Source of the DNA: Nocardia nova
GTDB taxonomy: Bacteria; Actinomycetota; Actinomycetes; Mycobacteriales; Mycobacteriaceae
Assembly: GCF_002933465.1 (NCBI RefSeq)
Contig: NZ_PSZE01000012.1
Coordinates: 62,001 to 126,000 of the forward strand
DNA length: 64,000 nt
Reading direction: 5' to 3'
Shown here one piece after another: positions 24,789-33,940 of this stretch (its first letter is position 1; each line of letters begins with the position of its first letter). Below the pieces are notes generated by a model. It was given only the letters and a program-made list of their open reading frames with translations. It searched no databases and was not told where the DNA came from. The translations under genes and the position numbers were made by a program.

Positions 24789-26735
24789 ATGAACGACCAT
24801 CCGGAACACACGCCCCGGGTCACCGCCTTCCCGCGCGTCGACGACTACGCGTTCATCTCCGATTCCGAGGTCACGGCCCTCATCGCGCCCAGCGGCGCCA
24901 TCGAATGGATGTGCTTGCCCCGGATGGATTCTCCGAGTGTCTTCGGCGCGATCCTCGATCGCTCCGCCGGGTCGTTTCGCTTCGCTCCCGACGACATCGC
25001 GACTCCGGCCGATCGCCGATACATCCCCGGGACGATGGTCATGGAGACGAGCTGGCGCAGTGGCGAAGGATGGGCAACCGTGCGCGACGTTCTGCTGGTG
25101 GGCCCGTGGCGGCACCAGCAACCCGGCCGCAGTGCGCACCGCCGCGCACCCACCGACTACGACGCCGAACACATCCTGCTGCGCATCGTGCACTGCGAGA
25201 CGGGACAGATCCAGTTCGTGCTCGACTGCCAGCCCGCCTACGAATACGGGCGCGCCCGGGCCACGTGGGAATACCTCGACAGCTACCACCTGGCCCAGGC
25301 CGACGCCGTAGGTGTCGATCCACGGTTGCGGCTGACCACCGATCTGCGCCTCGGGATCGAGGGCTCACGCGCGGTGGCCCGCACCCTGCTCAAGAGTGGC
25401 GACACCCGCTACTGTGCGCTGTCGTGGGGAAGCCGGGCGGCTCCCGAAACCGTCGAAGAGGCTCGCGAACGGCTGAACGGGACCGTGCATCACTGGCGGC
25501 ACTGGCTGGCCGGCGGCCGGTTCCCGGATCACCCCTGGAGCGCCCAGCTCACGCGCAGCGCCCTGACTCTCAAGGGCCTGACCTTCGCCCCGACCGGCGC
25601 CATCGTCGCAGCACCGACCACATCGCTGCCGGAAACACCGGGCGGAGAACGCAATTGGGACTACCGCTACACCTGGATCCGGGACTCGGCCTTCGCGCTG
25701 TGGGGTCTGTACACCCTGGGCTTCAACTGGGAGGCCAACGACTACTTCTCCCACATCATCAATCTGGCCGAAAACGCCGAGGACATGCAGATCGTCTACG
25801 GCATCGGCGGCGAGACCGACCTGCGTGAACACACCCTGGACCACCTGCGGGGGTACGAGAACGCCGCCCCCGTGCGGGTCGGCAACGACGCGTATCGGCA
25901 ACGCCAGCACGATGTCTGGGGTGCGGCGCTGGATGCGGTCTACCTCTACGCCCGCCATCAGGACCAGATCGACGCGCGCACCTGGCCGCTGCTGCGCTGG
26001 GCGGTCAAGAGCGCGCTCGCGGTGTGGCGCGAACCCGACCACGGCATCTGGGAGGTGCGCGGGAAGCCGCAGCACTTCACCTCCAGCAAGGTCATGTGCT
26101 GGGTCGCCGCGGATCGCGGCGCGCGCCTGGCCCGCATCCATCAGGATTTCGAACGTGCCGCCCGCTGGCAGCGCTCGGCCGACGAGATCCGCGCCGACGT
26201 CTGCGCCGATGCCGTCGACTCGCGAGGTGTGTTCACCCAGTACTACGGCAGCACGGCACTGGACGCCTCGACCCTGCTCATCCCGCTGGTCCGGTTCCTT
26301 CCTCCCGACGACGAACGCGTCCGTAAAACGGTGCTCGCCATTGCCGACGAACTCACCAGCGACGGACTCGTCCTGCGCTACCGCACCGACGAAACCGACG
26401 ACGGATTCACCGGGGCCGAAGGCACTTTCACGATCTGCTCGTTCTGGCTGGTGTCGGCCCTGTCGGAAATCGGCGAGAAGCACCGTGCCAAACAGTTGTG
26501 TGAGAAGCTGCTCGGCTATGCCAGCCCGCTGGGCCTCTACGGCGAGGAGATCGACCCCGTGACCGGACGGCACTGGGGCAACTATCCCCAGGCTTTCACG
26601 CACCTGGCGTTGATCAATGCCGTCATGCACGTCGTCCGGGACGAGCAGATCGAATTGCGCACCGCGCTCGGGGGAGAATCCATCGCCCCGCGCCTCGACG
26701 ACGGCATGCTCACCGGCGGATACATCCACATCTGA
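24789..26735 (+). CDS. Glycoside hydrolase family 15 (glucoamylase/trehalase-like)
   Basis: 648 residues. The N-terminal beta-sandwich domain (about 15-260) is followed by an alpha/alpha6 barrel with the family landmarks NWDYRYTWIRDSAFALWGL (general acid region) and EGTFTICSFWLVSALSEIG (second catalytic Glu). Mycobacterial GH15 proteins of this size (Rv2402 type) are reported as trehalases, so trehalose hydrolysis is the best guess, with alpha-glucan cleavage as the alternative. There is no signal peptide, so it is cytoplasmic. GGGAGCACCGC precedes the ATG. Confidence 0.9.
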   Translation: MNDHPEHTPRVTAFPRVDDYAFISDSEVTALIAPSGAIEWMCLPRMDSPSVFGAILDRSAGSFRFAPDDIATPADRRYIPGTMVMETSWRSGEGWATVRDVLLVGPWRHQQPGRSAHRRAPTDYDAEHILLRIVHCETGQIQFVLDCQPAYEYGRARATWEYLDSYHLAQADAVGVDPRLRLTTDLRLGIEGSRAVARTLLKSGDTRYCALSWGSRAAPETVEEARERLNGTVHHWRHWLAGGRFPDHPWSAQLTRSALTLKGLTFAPTGAIVAAPTTSLPETPGGERNWDYRYTWIRDSAFALWGLYTLGFNWEANDYFSHIINLAENAEDMQIVYGIGGETDLREHTLDHLRGYENAAPVRVGNDAYRQRQHDVWGAALDAVYLYARHQDQIDARTWPLLRWAVKSALAVWREPDHGIWEVRGKPQHFTSSKVMCWVAADRGARLARIHQDFERAARWQRSADEIRADVCADAVDSRGVFTQYYGSTALDASTLLIPLVRFLPPDDERVRKTVLAIADELTSDGLVLRYRTDETDDGFTGAEGTFTICSFWLVSALSEIGEKHRAKQLCEKLLGYASPLGLYGEEIDPVTGRHWGNYPQAFTHLALINAVMHVVRDEQIELRTALGGESIAPRLDDGMLTGGYIHI

Positions 26736-26941
26736 GCGCCCCGATACCGGGCCGGGGCCGGGTGCGGAGCTGTCGTGGCCGGTCGCCCGGGGTCACACGG
26801 TCGACGCGGCGCGGCGTTCGCAACACCCGATCGGCAACCGTTGACTTCACGCTGAGCGAATACCTGGTGTTCGCGGCGGACGGGAGTCACGATCCGTACC
26901 AACAGGTGAATGTCCGCAGCTACCCGACGAAGGGCGCGATC

Positions 26942-27433
26942 GTGACCGTGACCGACGAGCTTCTGGCCAACAACGCCGAATACGCAGCACAGTTCAGCGG
27001 ACCGCTTCCGCTGCCGCCGAGCAAGCACGTCGCCGTGGTGGCGTGCATGGATGCGCGGCTGGACGTCTACCGCATTCTCGGCCTCGAGGAGGGTGAGGCG
27101 CACGTCATCCGCAATGCGGGCGGGGTGGTGACCGACGACGAGATCCGTTCACTGGCAATCAGTCAGCGGCTGCTGGGCACCACGGAGATCATCCTGATCC
27201 ATCACACCGACTGCGGCATGCTGACCTTTACCGACGACGAGTTCAAACGCGGAATCCAGGACGAGGTGGGCATCAAGCCCGAGTGGGCGGCGGAGGCTTT
27301 CGACGATCTGGATGTGGATGTGCGCCAGTCGATTCGGCGTATCGAGGCCAGCCCGTTCGTGACGAAGACGAGCTCGCTGCGCGGCTTCGTCTTCGACGTC
27401 GCCACCGGCAAACTCCAGGAGGTCGTCGCCTGA
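26942..27433 (+). CDS. canA: Beta-carbonic anhydrase (Rv1284-like)
   Basis: 163 residues, the same length as M. tuberculosis Rv1284, and very similar throughout. The zinc ligands are C35, D37, H88 and C91 (ACMDARLD, HHTDCGM), with R39 pairing D37. It interconverts CO2 and bicarbonate. The start is the GTG at 26942 (MTVTDELLANN), fixed by the Rv1284 N-terminus; the frame stays open 180 bases upstream, but that part has no counterpart. Confidence 0.95.
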   Translation: MTVTDELLANNAEYAAQFSGPLPLPPSKHVAVVACMDARLDVYRILGLEEGEAHVIRNAGGVVTDDEIRSLAISQRLLGTTEIILIHHTDCGMLTFTDDEFKRGIQDEVGIKPEWAAEAFDDLDVDVRQSIRRIEASPFVTKTSSLRGFVFDVATGKLQEVVA

Positions 27434-27747
27434 CTCCGAGGCGGTGCGGGGTAGCTGCTGCGGAGTGCCGTCGGCGGATGTCAGGATAGGCCGGTCCCAG
27501 CTTCCCGTCCGATGGTTCGACGCATGGCGAGTGACTTCTCCGGATTCGCCGACAGCGCGCCCTGTCCCGAATCTGCCGTGCCACCTTCGGCCTGCCGCCG
27601 TCCGCGTTGAGCCGCAACGTCCGCGTGGCGATCGGCTCCGCGACCGAGCCGAATCGTTCAATCGTCGCGGTGGCAGCCGCGCGAGGCTGGAACGGTGGTG
27701 TGCGGATCGTCGACCGTCGGACCCCTCGCGTGTATACGACGTTCTCG
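27434..27747. other. Intergenic region between convergent genes
   Basis: 314 bases between the carbonic anhydrase and acyltransferase stops. No gene, strong hairpin or repeat was found; the reading frames here are shadows. Confidence 0.5.
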
Positions 27748-29292
27748 CTATAGGCGAGTCATGCTGCCAAAATCGCGCGCCGCGTCACAGCTTCGTTGCA
27801 ACTCGGCCAGCGCCTCCGCGAGGTGGGTGGTGATGTCCCAGACGTCGGGAACGGCCTCCGGGCAGGCGACGATGCCGAAATCGAGGTGGCCGTCGTAGGA
27901 CATCACGGTGATGTTCAGGCCGCCGGACAACACGGTGAGCACCGAGACCGGATAGCTGGCCAGTACGCGGATGCCGTCGAGATACAGCGGAAGCTGTGGT
28001 CCGGGGACGTTCGAGACGATCAGGTTGACCAGGGGGAGGGTGGGGGCCGCGGCGCGCAGCAGCGCACGCGTCGGCAGCCCGTGCAGGACCGGCGTGAGCA
28101 ATGTGGTCAGTTCGTGCAGCAGAGTCGTTGGCTGTTTGCCGAACCGATCCTTGGCCACGAGCAGATTGTTGTGCAGCAGTTTCAGCCGGGCACGGGGATC
28201 GTTCTCCCCGATCGGCAGTTGAGACAGCATGAGCGAGAACTGATTTCCCGCGCTGCCGAACTGCTCGGGAGTGCGCACCGAGACCGGGATCGCGGCCAGC
28301 AGGGGCCGGTCGATGGGGAGTTCGCGGTCGAGCATCCAGTTGCGCAACGCCGAGGTACACAAAGCCATCACGACATCGTTGACGGTGCCGTCGATCGATT
28401 TCTTGATCGCCTTGACCGCCGCGAGGGGCAATGAGGTGTAAGCGACACTGCGAGTCGTGGTCAGCGGCTGGTTGAACGGAACATCGTCGTGCTTGGCGCG
28501 GAATGCGTCCCGGGTGCGCAGCAGTGTCGGGACCGCGTCGAGGGCCGCGCGCGTGCGGGCCGACTGGCGGGTCACCGCCTTGGGAGCGCTGCAGGCCAGC
28601 ATCTCGACGATCGACGGAGTGCGATCGCGGCGCATACCTGTCTCGGGTAGCGGTGTGGCCGTGGGTGTTTCGGAGATATCGAGGATCGCCCCCATGATCT
28701 CCGCCGCCGACACGCCGTCGATCACCGCGTGGTGCACCTTCGTGTAGACCGCCTGACGGCCGCCCGAGAGTCCGGAGACGAGATGGCATTCCCACAGCGG
28801 ACGGGATCGGTCGAGCGGCTGGGCGTGGCGGCGGGCGACATAGTCGGCGAGGTCCGCGTCGGTCGCACCGTCGGGCAATCGCACGTGCCGCACGTGGAAA
28901 CCGAGATCGACGGCGGCGCAATCTTCCCAGTACGGCTCGTCGAGGCCCAGCGGCACGGTCCGTACCCGGCGGCGCAGCGGCGCCACCAGGTGCAGCCGGG
29001 CGGCGAACAGCCGCCGCAGTGTGCCGGCGTCCAGCGGGCCGCGCGGCCCGCGGACCGAATCGAGCAACATGACGGCGCCGATATGCATAGGCGCCGCAGC
29101 GGTTTCGCTGTCCAGCAGATGCAGATCCAGGGCGCTCAACTGCCGCGGCGGTCCGATTTCCGCCGCGGCGGGGATCGTCGTGGACGCCGGCGCGGCCGCG
29201 CGTCGCGCACCGCTGGTCAACGACTCGCCGGGAGTTCGCAGGTGGACGGTGGTCCCCCGTGCGTGCGAGACAGTGCTGTACGAGCCGGTCAT
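27748..29292 (-). CDS. Wax ester synthase / diacylglycerol acyltransferase (WS/DGAT)
   Basis: 514 residues. Acyl-CoA-dependent acyltransferase that makes triacylglycerol and/or wax esters. The catalytic HHxxxDG motif is VHHAVIDG near residue 177. The N-terminal LSALDLHLLDSETAAAPMHIGA and the later VNLIVSNVPGPQLPLYLDG and PVSVLTVLSGGLNITVMSYDG blocks are typical of the family. About 45 extra residues precede the family core; the ATG at 29292 is supported by a strong GGGAGGT ribosome site. Nocardiae carry many such paralogues for storage lipid. Confidence 0.95.
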   Translation of the reverse strand: MTGSYSTVSHARGTTVHLRTPGESLTSGARRAAAPASTTIPAAAEIGPPRQLSALDLHLLDSETAAAPMHIGAVMLLDSVRGPRGPLDAGTLRRLFAARLHLVAPLRRRVRTVPLGLDEPYWEDCAAVDLGFHVRHVRLPDGATDADLADYVARRHAQPLDRSRPLWECHLVSGLSGGRQAVYTKVHHAVIDGVSAAEIMGAILDISETPTATPLPETGMRRDRTPSIVEMLACSAPKAVTRQSARTRAALDAVPTLLRTRDAFRAKHDDVPFNQPLTTTRSVAYTSLPLAAVKAIKKSIDGTVNDVVMALCTSALRNWMLDRELPIDRPLLAAIPVSVRTPEQFGSAGNQFSLMLSQLPIGENDPRARLKLLHNNLLVAKDRFGKQPTTLLHELTTLLTPVLHGLPTRALLRAAAPTLPLVNLIVSNVPGPQLPLYLDGIRVLASYPVSVLTVLSGGLNITVMSYDGHLDFGIVACPEAVPDVWDITTHLAEALAELQRSCDAARDFGSMTRL

Positions 29293-29608
29293 CGTTACCT
29301 CCCGAAAGACGGTCCGGGCAGGTTCACCGGCAGCGCAGGTGCACCGAATCGAGCCTGGACAGCTGGGTGGCGCCTCCGCGAGGCGCCCAGACGGTGTTCG
29401 CGCGGCACTGGTCGAACGACGAGTCGTCTCGATATCCGAAACGTGGCTGCCAGTTTAGGGCCGCTCGTGGCCGGCCGGGCTTCGCGGAGAATTCGGGCCC
29501 GTAAATTGTGTGCAAACACCCGATGCGAGCCGGTCCGCGCGGCCCGGCGCCGGGCCGGTTCCACCTTCGGCAGAACATGGGCCCCGAGACTTGTACGATG
29601 TGGTAATG

Positions 29609-30262
29609 CGTTCGCGGAGCCCTGGCGTTCGTCGCGTTGGGGCCCAAGGGCATTCGATCCGGGCGCGCGCCGTTCACCGAAGCCGCGGCACGCGAGATCG
29701 CCACCATCGCACGGATAGGAGGCGACGATGTCGTCATCCAACTGGAGGCCACCGCCGAGCTGGTGGCGATGGCGCTGACCCAGCCCGCGCATCGCATGGT
29801 GCGATGCCTACTGGGCTCGGCCCGGGGCATCGCGCCGCGGCCCCGCCGGGCACCCGCATCGGCGTGCACCTGCGCCTGGGCAGCCTGCACAACAAGGGTA
29901 TGCCGCTGCGCACCGCACGGCCCTTGGTCGACGTGGTCAATTCCGTTGCGCGGCGCTGGCCTGCCGGACGCATCCTGGAATACGTCGATGTCCCGTTCGC
30001 CGCGGGCGACAGACCGCCGACGGCGCGGGGCCGGTTCTACGCACCCCTCGCCGATCTGTCCTTGCCCGCGGGCGCCCGCTTCTACGCGGGCGTCGTCCAC
30101 GACGTACCCACCGAGGACGAGCAGCGAAAGACGCTGCACACCATCGAGAATGCGCTCGGCCGCCGCGTCGACGGCGTCGCCTGCGCATGCGGTCTGGGCC
30201 GTCGCCCCCGTCCCGTCGCGGACGCGCTCATGGCGCGCGCCGTGACGTTGGCGGGTTCATGA
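29609..30262 (+). pseudogene. Frameshifted MetE-like (TIM-barrel) gene remnant
   Basis: Two reading frames join to one family-like protein. The first (to about 29835) reads EIATIARIGGDDVVIQLEATAELVAMA; the second (from about 29835) reads APPGTRIGVHLRLGSLHNKG, WPAGRILEYVDVPFAAGDRPP, RFYAGVVHDVPTED and ends ACACGLGRRPRPVADALMA. This resembles actinobacterial proteins related to the methionine-synthase MetE barrel, in which GxHLCLG and HxP segments are continuous. A frameshift near 29830-29845 and loss of the N-terminus show decay, unless a sequencing error is responsible. Confidence 0.6.
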
Positions 30263-30278
30263 CCGGGCGGACCGTGGT

Positions 30279-30617
30279 CTAGCCGGCTTTGTTGTACGCC
30301 TCGACGATGTCCTTGTGAATGCGGCCACGGCTGGAGATCTCATAGCCGTTGTTGCGGGCCCACTCCCGGATGGCAGCCGTCTGTTCCCGGTCCGGTGTCG
30401 TGCGGGCGGCACCGGATTTGACGGCGCCCTTGCGGTTTCGGCCGACCTTGCGCGCGGACCCGGTCCACTGCTCGAAGATCTTGCGCAGCTTCTCGGCGTT
30501 CTTGGTCGACAGATCGATTTCGTATTCGACTCCATCGATGCCGAAGTGCACCGTCTGGTCGGCATCGGACTTGCCGTCGTAGTCGTCCACCAACTCGACG
30601 ATGACCTTCTTGGCCAT
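30279..30617 (-). CDS. lsr2: Lsr2 nucleoid-associated protein
   Basis: 112 residues. N-terminal dimerisation domain (MAKKVIVELVDDYDGK, VEYEIDLSTKNAEKLRKIF) and C-terminal DNA-binding domain ending AIREWARNNGYEISSRGRIHKDIVEAYNKA, with the RGR hook that inserts in the minor groove of AT-rich DNA. Lsr2 is the H-NS-like silencer of horizontally acquired DNA in mycolic-acid bacteria. Here a single gene with GGGTGGG upstream. It may be one of several paralogues in the genome. Confidence 0.96.
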   Translation of the reverse strand: MAKKVIVELVDDYDGKSDADQTVHFGIDGVEYEIDLSTKNAEKLRKIFEQWTGSARKVGRNRKGAVKSGAARTTPDREQTAAIREWARNNGYEISSRGRIHKDIVEAYNKAG

Positions 30618-30714
30618 GAAAACCCACCCTCCACTCAGCTCGTATGTGACGCGGCGAAAATGCTAATCGAGTTCGCGAGAGCGTCGTTGAGCAGGGTGAG
30701 GACAGCGGGCCGGG

Positions 30715-31161
30715 TCACGGACGGAAGATCGCGCGAACGCAGCCGTCTCGTTTGTTCTTGAACATGTCGTATCCGCGCACGGCGTCCTCGAGGGGCAGGT
30801 CGTGGGTGATCAGGTAGGACGGGTCGAGGTCGCCCTGCTGGATACAGTCGAAGATGCGTCGCACGTAGCGCTGGCCGTGCTGTTGCGCTGAGACGCAGAA
30901 GTTGTTTGGCGCGGTCGTAGGCGTTCTGCAGGCCGGTGCCGTGTCCCCCATGCCGACCGCGTCGATGCACGCGTCCGGTCCGCGGCCGCCGGTCATCTCG
31001 GCGATGGTGTTCTGCACGCTGTCCACCGCGGTGGAGTCGATGGTTTCGGCGTCGAAATGCTTGCGCGCCAGCGCCAATCGTTCTCGATAGCGGTCGATCA
31101 CGATCACGCGATCGGCGCCGAGCAGCCGCGCCGAGCGTGCGACCTGATGGTCGTCGGCCAC
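30715..31161 (-). pseudogene. 3' remnant of a zinc alcohol/formaldehyde dehydrogenase
   Basis: The minus strand reads LGADRVIVIDRYRERLALARK and IAEMTGGRGPDACIDAVGMG, then RYVRRIFDCIQQGDLDPSYLITHDLPLED and DGCVRAIFRP. These are NAD-binding and C-terminal parts of a long-chain zinc dehydrogenase. Between them the frame changes (LQNAYDRAKQ appears in the neighbouring frame) and about 50 residues are missing. The zinc-binding N-terminal half is absent. It is a decayed fragment beside the KstR-like box. Confidence 0.75.
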
Positions 31162-31194
31162 CCGCGGCCGGCGGAGCGGATTTCCTCGCCAAAG

Positions 31195-31208
31195 TAGAAC
31201 GTGTTCCT
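31195..31208 (+). promoter_or_regulatory. KstR-like operator
   Basis: TAGAACGTGTTCCT fits the KstR consensus TnnAACnnGTTnnA at all but the final base. It lies 15 bases before the start of the DUF35/thiolase pair, whose homologues belong to the sterol-catabolism regulon. Confidence 0.55.
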
Positions 31209-31222
31209 ATATCGTCGGCGCT

Positions 31223-31669
31223 GTGCAGAAAGAACAACGCCCCGCCGTGGAAGGTTGGTTCACTGCGGACGACGGCACGGTACGTCTCCAGGGAAGTCGC
31301 TGCGACGTGTGCGGCACACCGTACTTCCCGCGGAACACGCTGGCCTGCCGCAATCCGCAGTGTGCGAGTCCCAAGGACGGATCCGAGCTGGTCGAGTACC
31401 TGTTCTCCACGCGAGGCCGGATCTGGTCGTACGCGGACGCCCGCTACAAACCGCCCGCGCCCTATGTCTCGCCGGATCCGTTCGAGCCCTACGTCGTCGC
31501 GGCGGTGGAGCTCGAGCGAGAGCAGATGGTGATTCTCGGGCAGGTCGTGCGTGGCCTCACCGTGGACGACCTGGCCGTCGGCATGCCGGTCGAACTGGCT
31601 CTGGGCGTGCTGTACGAGGACGAGGAAGCGGAACACACGGTGTGGATGTGGAGGCCGGTCGATGCCTGA
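31223..31669 (+). CDS. Zn-ribbon OB-fold protein (DUF35), thiolase partner
   Basis: 148 residues. The N-terminal rubredoxin-like zinc ribbon uses cysteines in RCDVCGTPYF and CRNPQC; the OB-fold follows (GRIWSYADARYKPP, VELEREQMVILGQVV). Such proteins form complexes with thiolase-like lipid-transfer proteins or hydratases in CoA-dependent sterol or acyl degradation. GTG start at 31223; the stop overlaps the thiolase start by 8 bases, arguing for a stoichiometric complex. Confidence 0.88.
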   Translation: MQKEQRPAVEGWFTADDGTVRLQGSRCDVCGTPYFPRNTLACRNPQCASPKDGSELVEYLFSTRGRIWSYADARYKPPAPYVSPDPFEPYVVAAVELEREQMVILGQVVRGLTVDDLAVGMPVELALGVLYEDEEAEHTVWMWRPVDA

Positions 31670-32861
31670 CAACGATCGCGATATCGCCGTCCTCGGTGCC
31701 GGAATGCACCAGTGGGGCAAATGGGGACGCAATTTCGTCGAATACGGCCTGGTAGCCGCGCGGGCGGCGCTGGCCGACGCCGGTGTCGACCACCGCGACG
31801 TCGGCTACATCGCCGGCGCGGACACGATCCGCAACGGCTACCCGGGATTCGTGTCGGGTGCGACGTTCGCCCAGGCGCTCGGCTGGTCCGGCGCCCGCAT
31901 CTCGAGCAGCTACGCCGCCTGTGCCTCCGGCGCCCAGGCCATCGCCAACGCGCGGGCCCAGATTCTGGCCGGGTTGACCCATGTGGCGCTCGTGGTCGGT
32001 GCCGATGCCGCGCCGAAGGGTTTCTTCCAGCCGTTCGGCGGTGAACGCCGCGACGATCCGGACTGGTTGCGCTTCCATCTGCTCGGCGCCACCAACCCCA
32101 TCTACTTCGCGCTGTACGCGCGTCGGCGGATGGCGTTGCACGGGGCCACGCTCGACGATTTCGCCGCCGTCAAGGTCAAGAACGCCAAGCACGGCCTGAG
32201 CAATCCGTATGCCCGCTACCGCAAGGAGGTGGCGGCCGAAGAGGTCGCGGCGTCGGCGATCGTCTCGGATCCGTTGCGGCTGCTCGACATCTGCGCGACC
32301 AGCGACGGCGGCGCCGCGCTGGTGCTGACGTCGATGGACTACGCCCGCCGCCACGGCATCGCCGACCCGGTCCGCATCCGGGCGCTCTCGACGGTCACAC
32401 CGACCTTCCCGAAAACCGTGCTCGATCTGCCGGATTTCGCCACGGATTCGGCGGTGGCCTTCGATGCGCCCTCGCGCTCGTTCCGGTCCGCGATCGCGGA
32501 CGCCGCCTACGAGGAGGCCGGACTCGGCCCCGCCGACCTGTCCTTCGCGGAGGTCTACGACCTGTCCACCGCGCTGGAACTGGACTGGTACGAAGACATC
32601 GGGCTGTGCGAGATCGGCGGTGCCGAGGAGCTGTTGCGCAGCGGCGCCACCACGTTGGGCGGTCGCGTGCCGGTCAACCCCAGCGGTGGCCTGGCCTGCT
32701 TCGGTGAGGCCATCCCGGCGCAGGCGATCGCTCAGATCTGCGAACTCACCTGGCAGTTGCGCGGCCGGGCCGACGGTCGTCAGGTGGAGAACGCCCGCGC
32801 CGGTATCGCCGTGAACCAAGGCTTGTTCGGCCACGGTTCGGCGATCATCGCCACCCGCTGA
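31662..32861 (+). CDS. Thiolase-fold lipid-transfer protein (Ltp-type)
   Basis: 399 residues of the thiolase superfamily. SSYAACASGAQAIANA carries the nucleophilic Cys position and NPSGGLACFGEAIPAQAIAQ is the C-terminal signature, with a late GLFGHGSA. The closest characterised kind is the mycobacterial Ltp3/Ltp4 group, associated with steroid side-chain degradation (thiolysis or retro-aldol with a DUF35 partner). The preceding KstR-like box and overlapping DUF35 gene support a sterol or lipid CoA-ester substrate; the exact reaction is inferred. Confidence 0.88.
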   Translation: MPDNDRDIAVLGAGMHQWGKWGRNFVEYGLVAARAALADAGVDHRDVGYIAGADTIRNGYPGFVSGATFAQALGWSGARISSSYAACASGAQAIANARAQILAGLTHVALVVGADAAPKGFFQPFGGERRDDPDWLRFHLLGATNPIYFALYARRRMALHGATLDDFAAVKVKNAKHGLSNPYARYRKEVAAEEVAASAIVSDPLRLLDICATSDGGAALVLTSMDYARRHGIADPVRIRALSTVTPTFPKTVLDLPDFATDSAVAFDAPSRSFRSAIADAAYEEAGLGPADLSFAEVYDLSTALELDWYEDIGLCEIGGAEELLRSGATTLGGRVPVNPSGGLACFGEAIPAQAIAQICELTWQLRGRADGRQVENARAGIAVNQGLFGHGSAIIATR

Positions 32862-32877
32862 ACTCCGCTTCACTCAC

Positions 32878-32903
32878 GAAACCCGGGTCGCACCCGGGTT
32901 TTC
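32878..32903 (+). terminator. Rho-independent terminator
   Basis: AAACCCGGGT-CGC-ACCCGGGTTTT, a perfect 10-base stem with a 3-base loop and a T run, 17 bases after the thiolase stop. Confidence 0.9.
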
Positions 32904-33156
32904 GCGTATCCGGCAGGATCGTGGTCGCCGGCGTGGCAGCGGCACCGGAGTCCGGCGCCCGAGATCGCGGCGGCGGTGAGTACACGGCGGAAGGTGAAGT
33001 TCGGCAATTCTGCTCCTTGCCGGGCGGAGAAGAGTTCACTGGCCTGTGTCGGCAACCCCACGGTCTGGCCTCGTGTGACGAAAAAGTGGTTTGGCAGGCC
33101 GCGATCGGGGTTTTCGGTAGTCAGCAGTGATCTTGGGGGAACGAGGAGTGAGCCGC

Positions 33157-33318
33157 ATGCCGAGTAACAGAGATTCCGTATTCGTCGATGATGAAGCCGT
33201 GACACCGACGCCGGCCGAACAACCGGGCGCGGTGAGCTGGCCGGACCCCAGCCCCCTCGATTCGTGGTGGAACGACATCATGGGCCTGTCGGCCGACCCG
33301 CCCCGCCCCGCCGCCTGA
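33157..33318 (+). CDS. Small protein with WPDPSPLxSWW motif
   Basis: 53 residues from ATG 33157 with a GAGGAG ribosome site. The N-terminal half is acidic and probably disordered; the C-terminal half carries VSWPDPSPLDSWWNDIM. The motif recurs at 12195-12302 on the other strand, with clear DNA similarity over about 50 bases. There is no signal peptide. An unrecognised small protein family; the aromatic motif suggests a binding peptide for a partner protein. Confidence 0.55.
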   Translation: MPSNRDSVFVDDEAVTPTPAEQPGAVSWPDPSPLDSWWNDIMGLSADPPRPAA

Positions 33319-33500
33319 ACCACAGACCGCCCGGATGGAAGACGCGGGCACGCCGGACGCGGGCGACCAGCTCGAACGATTCCTCGACCAGGCGTTCGGC
33401 TTTCACATCTCTGCTTTCGTCGTGACGGTCGGGTCGGGTCGGCGGCAGCCGACATCTGGCCCGTACCCCGTCACGGCCGAGGTATTCGCGGCACCTGCGG

Positions 33501-33827
33501 TCAGGATTCGTCGCGGGCGCACGGGTAGGGGAGGACCTGCGTGGCCTCGGGCCCGCCGCTGGTGTGGGTCACGGTGAAGATCACCCCTTGCCCGGGGCTG
33601 AGAGTTTTGTATCCGGGCATGTCGATCGTGCGGTAGTCGACGAATACCGCGTCACCGGAGGCGCCGGTGAGGTAGCCGAACCCCTTCTCGGCGTTGAACC
33701 ACGCCACCTGCCCCCGTTGCCAGCCCGGCAGTTTCTCGTCGGCCGGCATGAGGTGCGGATCCGGATGGGTCCGGTGCTCGGCGGGAACAACGGCGGGCGT
33801 CCAGGTCACGGTCATGCGCAAACTCAT
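33501..33827 (-). CDS. Cold-shock-domain-like protein
   Basis: 108 residues from ATG 33827 (or 104 from 33815). From about residue 35 the sequence is a cold-shock OB-fold: GQVAWFNAEKGFGYL matches the RNP1 region (KWFNAEKGFGFI in CspA) and DAVFVDYRTIDMPGYKTL the RNP2 region (VFVHFSAI). An N-terminal extension of some 30 residues and an imperfect RNP2 are unusual. Probable nucleic-acid binder. It follows the organosulfur cluster on the same strand after 113 bases and may be independent. Confidence 0.8.
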   Translation of the reverse strand: MSLRMTVTWTPAVVPAEHRTHPDPHLMPADEKLPGWQRGQVAWFNAEKGFGYLTGASGDAVFVDYRTIDMPGYKTLSPGQGVIFTVTHTSGGPEATQVLPYPCARDES

Positions 33828-33940
33828 TCCGGTCGCGGGTGGGCAACGAGTGGGCGGCGACCGGTTTTCCGGTGCCGCCACCCGCGATACCCGCCGCTTC
33901 CGGAGCCAAACAATAACGCCGGCCCGTTCAGGCGGTTCCC

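Noticed and set aside
26762..26941. In-frame 60-residue extension of the carbonic anhydrase
   Set aside because: The Rv1284 family starts at the GTG 26942; the extension has no homologous feature.
33335..33577. 80-residue plus-strand frame
   Set aside because: Its first 30 residues look plausible, but it overlaps the end of the cold-shock-like gene on the other strand and has no ribosome site.
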